A DNA stretch of 22,217 nt from Chara braunii (taxonomy: Eukaryota; Streptophyta; Charophyceae; Charales; Characeae). The stretch lies in contig BFEA01000578.1 of NCBI GenBank assembly GCA_003427395.1, positions 572,319-594,535 on the forward strand, written 5' to 3'. A program made the position numbers and the translations under genes. Positions 18,801-22,217 of this stretch are shown here, in pieces (position 1 is the first letter of the stretch; every line of letters begins with the position of its first letter). A model generated the notes under the pieces. The model did no database searches. It saw only the letters and a program-made list of their open reading frames with translations, and was not told the DNA's origin.

Positions 18801-19306
18801 AGTGCGATAGACTTCATGGGATGTGAGAGTGGCGTCGTGGAGTCAAGGATGGGGCTAGGGACTGTGTTCCAGTCGCCTCCAATGATAACATGGCCGGTAT
18901 GTGGGATAGCGTCGCTTAGGGAATGGATAAACGAGATCTTGTCTGCATGATGTGATGGGGCGTATACTGACATAATCCCCCAAGAGGTTTCGTTAAGGAT
19001 GATTGTCATTTTGGCCCACTTGCCTGCAGGGTTGAAATCTATGGCGGATATTGTGCAGGGGAGCGCCTTGTGAACCAATATACCACACCCTCCTTTGGTC
19101 CCATCTGAAGGAGCCCATACCTGGGGCCCTGTCCACCAGTTCCTTAGCTCGTTTATTCTTTCCGTGTCTAGTTTCGTTTCCTGAATCAAGGGTATTTGTA
19201 TCCTTTCCTCATGGATCCAGGATTTAAGACGGGATTTCTTGAATTTTCGATTTTGGTCCACTAGTGCACGGACATTCCACGACGCCACCCTTACTTTATT
19301 GTCCAT
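15801..19306 (-). pseudogene. LINE-B ORF2, 5' part (endonuclease and reverse transcriptase), broken
   Basis: The frame starts at the ATG at 19306. The EEP endonuclease spans about residues 1-240 with the expected motifs: SWNVR, QETKLD, GGDWN, RRRLDAIF and LSDHK, so its catalytic residues look intact. The reverse transcriptase follows (KGKCPGPDGLP, LLYKKGDKRD, SGFVPGRQV, FEKAYDRVN, LRQGCPLAPSLF). The catalytic FADD box is changed to a form reading LAGDF near 17160, which removes the first Asp. Lesions are a one-base loss near 17676 in the NWRPIS region, TGA at 17439 and 16893 (both where Trp is expected), and TAG at 16413, 16353 and 16341. The frame then reaches the LINE-A insertion and resumes at 4873. 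Confidence 0.88.
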
Positions 19307-19632
19307 CCTTGTGTGTGTGCAGGTTGCCGTTTTGGATCTGCTCTTCGGTTGGGTTCAGAGATGGGCCACTGGGGTGTGTCGGATCCCAAGGGGCCTTGAG
19401 GGCATCACTCACAAATTTGGAGTGCAGTTTCATGTCATTGGGGAGGAGGTCATTCACGTCCGTGATGAACTCCCCCATGATGCCATTGCCCAGAAGGGCT
19501 GTGTGTCTTTCTTTGTTGTTATTCGACTTGAACCATGCCAGAGGTGCCTAGTACAGACCTTTGCCTGCAAATTGGAAATATGTCCCTGGTATCAACGTTG
19601 CGTCCAGACAGACTGAATGGACTGTGTACGTT
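19296..19632 (-). pseudogene. Possible LINE-B ORF1 C-terminal extension overlapping ORF2 start
   Basis: An open frame in another phase from the ORF1 body gives a plausible coding stretch (from about 19665 in phase), with one TAG at 19548-19550 and a final TAA at 19296-19298. The TAA lies inside the first codons of ORF2 (ATG at 19304-19306), an 11-nt overlap. If real, ORF1 lost its frame near 19640-19680 and originally ended here. No domain is visible. Confidence 0.45.
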
Positions 19633-21321
19633 TTACCTGAGAAGCCTGTTTTGGATACCATGACCATTGGGAGATGGGGAATAGGCTGGACAAAAAAAAC
19701 GTTTATCTAGCATTGTTCTCGCCAGATCCAGCATGGGGGCAGGCTCGGGTGGGACGTGCGTGGAGAGAGATGGGATCTGCAGATCCCCTTTTTGGTCCGT
19801 TCTTAATAGTAATTGTGGGCCTTGGTTACTGTTTTTGAGAATCAATGGCATAGCCACGTAGTTGCGAGGTTGAGAAGAAGGGGAGGAGGCCCCGAGGCTG
19901 TGTTTCGGGTGCATTCTGTCTTCGCCCATGTCGTTGCTCGGACGTTTTGGCGAGGAGAGAGAAGGCTGTCGGCTCAGCAGATCAGAAGGGATTGCCAGCT
20001 TTAACTGGTCCTGTTGGGTCCCTGTTGTTAGGCAACTCAAATCCCCTGCCTTATTCTTCCCTGGGGTAGAGGTTGCAGACCCTGCAGCCTGGTTCACTTT
20101 CCAGCCTGTGGTTGGGGTGCGAGCTTGATTGTTTCCCAGACCTGGTGTCGTGCCTTGTGTAGAACCCCAATTATTACCTTTGGTTCCCCCTCTTGGTCGT
20201 GGGTCCTTTGGGGAGGAGGGACGCCTGGCCCGTCTCCTCCCCCCTGACCTTGCCTGATACCTGGTCTGTTTGTCAGACTGGTTGCTTCGGAGGTCAGGGT
20301 CCTCCAAACGGTATTTCATGGGTTGCTGTGTGGCCTTGGACCAGGTATCCTGTGTCTGCTTCCCTTTTCCGGCAGGCCTGCGCTCGTAGGTAGGATTGGA
20401 CCGTGTGTTCATGCCTTGGAGGGAGATGGGGTCCGAGGGTTCGTTACTTGCCTTCTCCGTGTCCATTTCTTTCCCGTTGTGGCTTGGACAATTTAAGAAC
20501 GATTTTTCATGGCCATACCTCCTGCAGGTCGAGCACCACAGGGTGTTGCTGTTCACCAATTCCCCCGTGAGTATGCCCTTCACTGTCACGATTCGGAGGC
20601 TAGGTTGAAACTTGGCCTCTGCACTGGGGTCAAGGCCGAATTTCAGATTGGCTAGAGTGGGATCCTCGGGGTCTTTGACTGGGTCAAATTCCTCGATGAT
20701 CTTCCCAAAGCCTTTCTCGATGCCTGATCTGATAAACATAGAGGCATCCATGGGGAAGCGCAGTGTCATAACCTTGTAATTCTTTTTCTTGTCCTCTTCC
20801 CTCTTTTTCTCCCAATCTGCTTTGGGTAGCCATTTCCTAAACAAGATTGTATACAGTTGATTGGCTTCTCTGAATTTCGTCATTCCTTTTTTTATCATCA
20901 AATCATATACTGCCTTGTCCTTTGCCAGGTAGGTGAGTTGTGCTCTTCCCTTGATGTGGGATAGACCTCTGAGGGTGAGGAGGTTCGCCTCATCCATCAG
21001 CGAGTCTTCAATCGAGCGTACTAGATCCAATTTCTTATCATTCGGGAGATTTTTAACTGCTCCCTAAAAGAGAATCAAGACTGTCTGTTCTTTCAGGAAG
21101 TTGTCCTTGGCATCATTGATTTCTTCAGTCGGCCGGATTTCGAGACAACCCTCTTCTTCGTCGATCGAGACATCTACGAATTCTGAGACATCTTGTGAGG
21201 TGTAATCCAAATACCAACCTTTCACCATATTGGTGAGTCTGTCTGTATTCGTCATTGATGTCGATCCAATTGCCGCCCCAGAGGGACGATTGTCCGTGCT
21301 ACTATCTGCTGGGGGATCCAT
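19633..21321 (-). pseudogene. LINE-B ORF1 (nucleic-acid-binding protein), one amber stop
   Basis: The most likely start is the ATG at 21321 (the frame is also open upstream). About 560 codons, in a single frame except for TAG at 21064-21066; the 11 codons after it are open and join the rest. The central part (about 20900-20600) fits the DUF4283-like region of plant L1 ORF1, followed by a CX2CX4HX6C zinc knuckle (CSTCRRYGHEKSFLNC) near 20530. The downstream region is basic and rich in Gly, Pro, Ser and Gln with GGRRRARR, as expected for an RNA-binding tail. The N-terminal piece (21321-21067) is acidic. The knuckle spacing matches LINE-A, but the surrounding protein differs. Confidence 0.82.
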
Positions 21322-21329
21322 CAGCACCT

Positions 21330-22217
21330 TCAGAGGATTGATGTGTGTCAGAGAGGAGCGTTGGGAATCTGGAGGTACGGGTTTTGTTAGTGTAGAAAAA
21401 GGCGTTTAGGCAGGAGGGAACGTTCACTCTTGGCTTATTGCTCCCACTAACAGGTGAGGCTCGATTTAACAGCCTAACAGATGTTCCCAAGCACAGGGAC
21501 AGAGTCAGACAGTTTGCTACGATAATCCGAGAGGTAATTCCAATCTCTGGAATGAGTTCCTAGGTACCTGTAGGGTCTCGCTGCCCTGTTCTCCACGTGT
21601 GCAAGGAACGCTCTTATGCCCGGGAGTTTCTAGCATTGGAGGGCATAAAAGAAGATGGGTAAGCGAGTTAATTCTCCATAGAGTTAGCAGAAGTTTAGTG
21701 GTGGATTACCATTTGATAGGAATTGGATAAACGGATAGGGGTACTGAGAGTATTGACACTTTGCACATTAGTAAAAGGGGAAATGAGTATTAAACCCAAT
21801 GAACCACAAGTACAAAACTTATTTATAATGCACCTACCCTTTAAAAGGCGGGCTGGTGGCAAAGATGAGATTCCCATTACTAAAGGGATAAATATTAACT
21901 GCCGAAGCGCCCAAATAAAGCCTTTATCTTTAACAGTATCAAATGAATTTAATATTTAACAGATAATGAATCAATAAATTTATAATTTAGCTACCAAGTA
22001 AATAATAATACCCAATGAGTGAGTTCTGGGGTCAAATGAAATAAATTCTTAATTAGCGAGGAAAGGAGGGGAATAAACAGTCGTTAATAAGTTCGCAAAA
22101 GGCTCAATAATAATACTCGAGCCTTATTGAATTAAAGGGGAGACGCCTTCGACTTTATGGTCCAAAGTTGAAGAGTAGATAAATGGCAATAGCAAGAGTG
22201 GCATGAGAGTGTTTGAC
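21330..22217. other. Unassigned, possible LINE-B 5' UTR and flank
   Basis: About 0.9 kb upstream of LINE-B ORF1. The right part (from about 21700) is AT-rich, with no gene I can recognise. I found no tandem monomers like those of LINE-A and no match to the target DNA left of the LINE-B tail. The 5' end of LINE-B is somewhere here or outside the window. Confidence 0.5.

Larger units (their letters stand above)
3568..21321 (-). mobile_element. LINE-B: degenerate plant L1-type retrotransposon, split by LINE-A
   Basis: On the minus strand this runs from ORF1 (from 21321) through ORF2 (19306 to 15784, resuming 4873 to 4318), a 3' UTR of about 0.7 kb and a 22-nt poly(A) tail at 3568-3589. Without the 10.9-kb nested LINE-A and one target copy it is about 6.8 kb, normal for a plant L1. 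ORF1 carries a DUF4283-like region and a zinc knuckle; ORF2 carries endonuclease, reverse transcriptase and zf-RVT. Several stops and frameshifts and an altered FADD box show that it is dead. The 5' limit is unknown: I could not find a second copy of the left flank near 3550-3567, so the 5' UTR and right target duplication may extend to the window edge or beyond. Confidence 0.85.

Noticed and set aside
21500-22217. tRNA, rRNA or organelle-derived DNA
   Set aside because: I could not find a cloverleaf, conserved rRNA core or recognisable organelle gene by eye.

Overview
The window looks like repeat-rich, non-genic nuclear DNA from a green plant or charophyte-like streptophyte. I see no intact host protein gene and no bacterial-type operon. 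The plant assignment rests on two degenerate L1-type LINE retrotransposons whose proteins have the plant L1 layout: ORF1 with a DUF4283-like region and one CX2CX4HX6C zinc knuckle, and ORF2 with an apurinic-like (EEP) endonuclease, a reverse transcriptase and a C-terminal zf-RVT domain. The exact species cannot be told from the sequence.

Layout. Positions 1-2000 hold a tetranucleotide microsatellite, a diverged direct repeat and otherwise unrecognised DNA. Positions 2040-3100 hold a plus-strand cluster of spliceosomal snRNA-like fragments (U2-like at 2061-2091, 2940-2980 and 3024-3076, and a weaker U1-like string at 2875-2896), separated by poly(A) and A-rich tracts. Positions 3272-3567 hold two copies of a short unidentified repeat.

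From 3568 to at least 21321 the minus strand carries one LINE, here called LINE-B. It has a 22-nt poly(A) tail (3568-3589), a 3' UTR with a 255-bp tandem duplication, a broken ORF2 and a broken ORF1. LINE-B ORF2 is split by a second minus-strand LINE of a different family, LINE-A (4891-15783, about 10.9 kb). LINE-A is bounded by a perfect 17-bp target-site duplication (4874-4890 and 15784-15800), and removing it rejoins the LINE-B reading frame. LINE-A in turn carries a 472-bp hAT-like non-autonomous DNA transposon (8333-8804, 8-bp target duplication) inside its own ORF2, and removing that rejoins the LINE-A frame. The order of events is therefore LINE-B, then LINE-A, then the hAT-like element.

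Both LINEs are dead copies with in-frame stops and single-base frameshifts. In LINE-A the reverse transcriptase FADD box is intact but the endonuclease is damaged; in LINE-B the endonuclease motifs are intact but the FADD box is altered. The two families share a short 3' UTR stem-loop (GCTGGA/TCCAGC with a 7-nt loop), present once in LINE-A and five times in LINE-B. LINE-A also has a 2.4-kb 5' UTR built partly of about 360-bp tandem monomers. The strongest leads are the shared LINE 3' hairpin with its amplification, the snRNA-derived fragment cluster and the nested insertion history.
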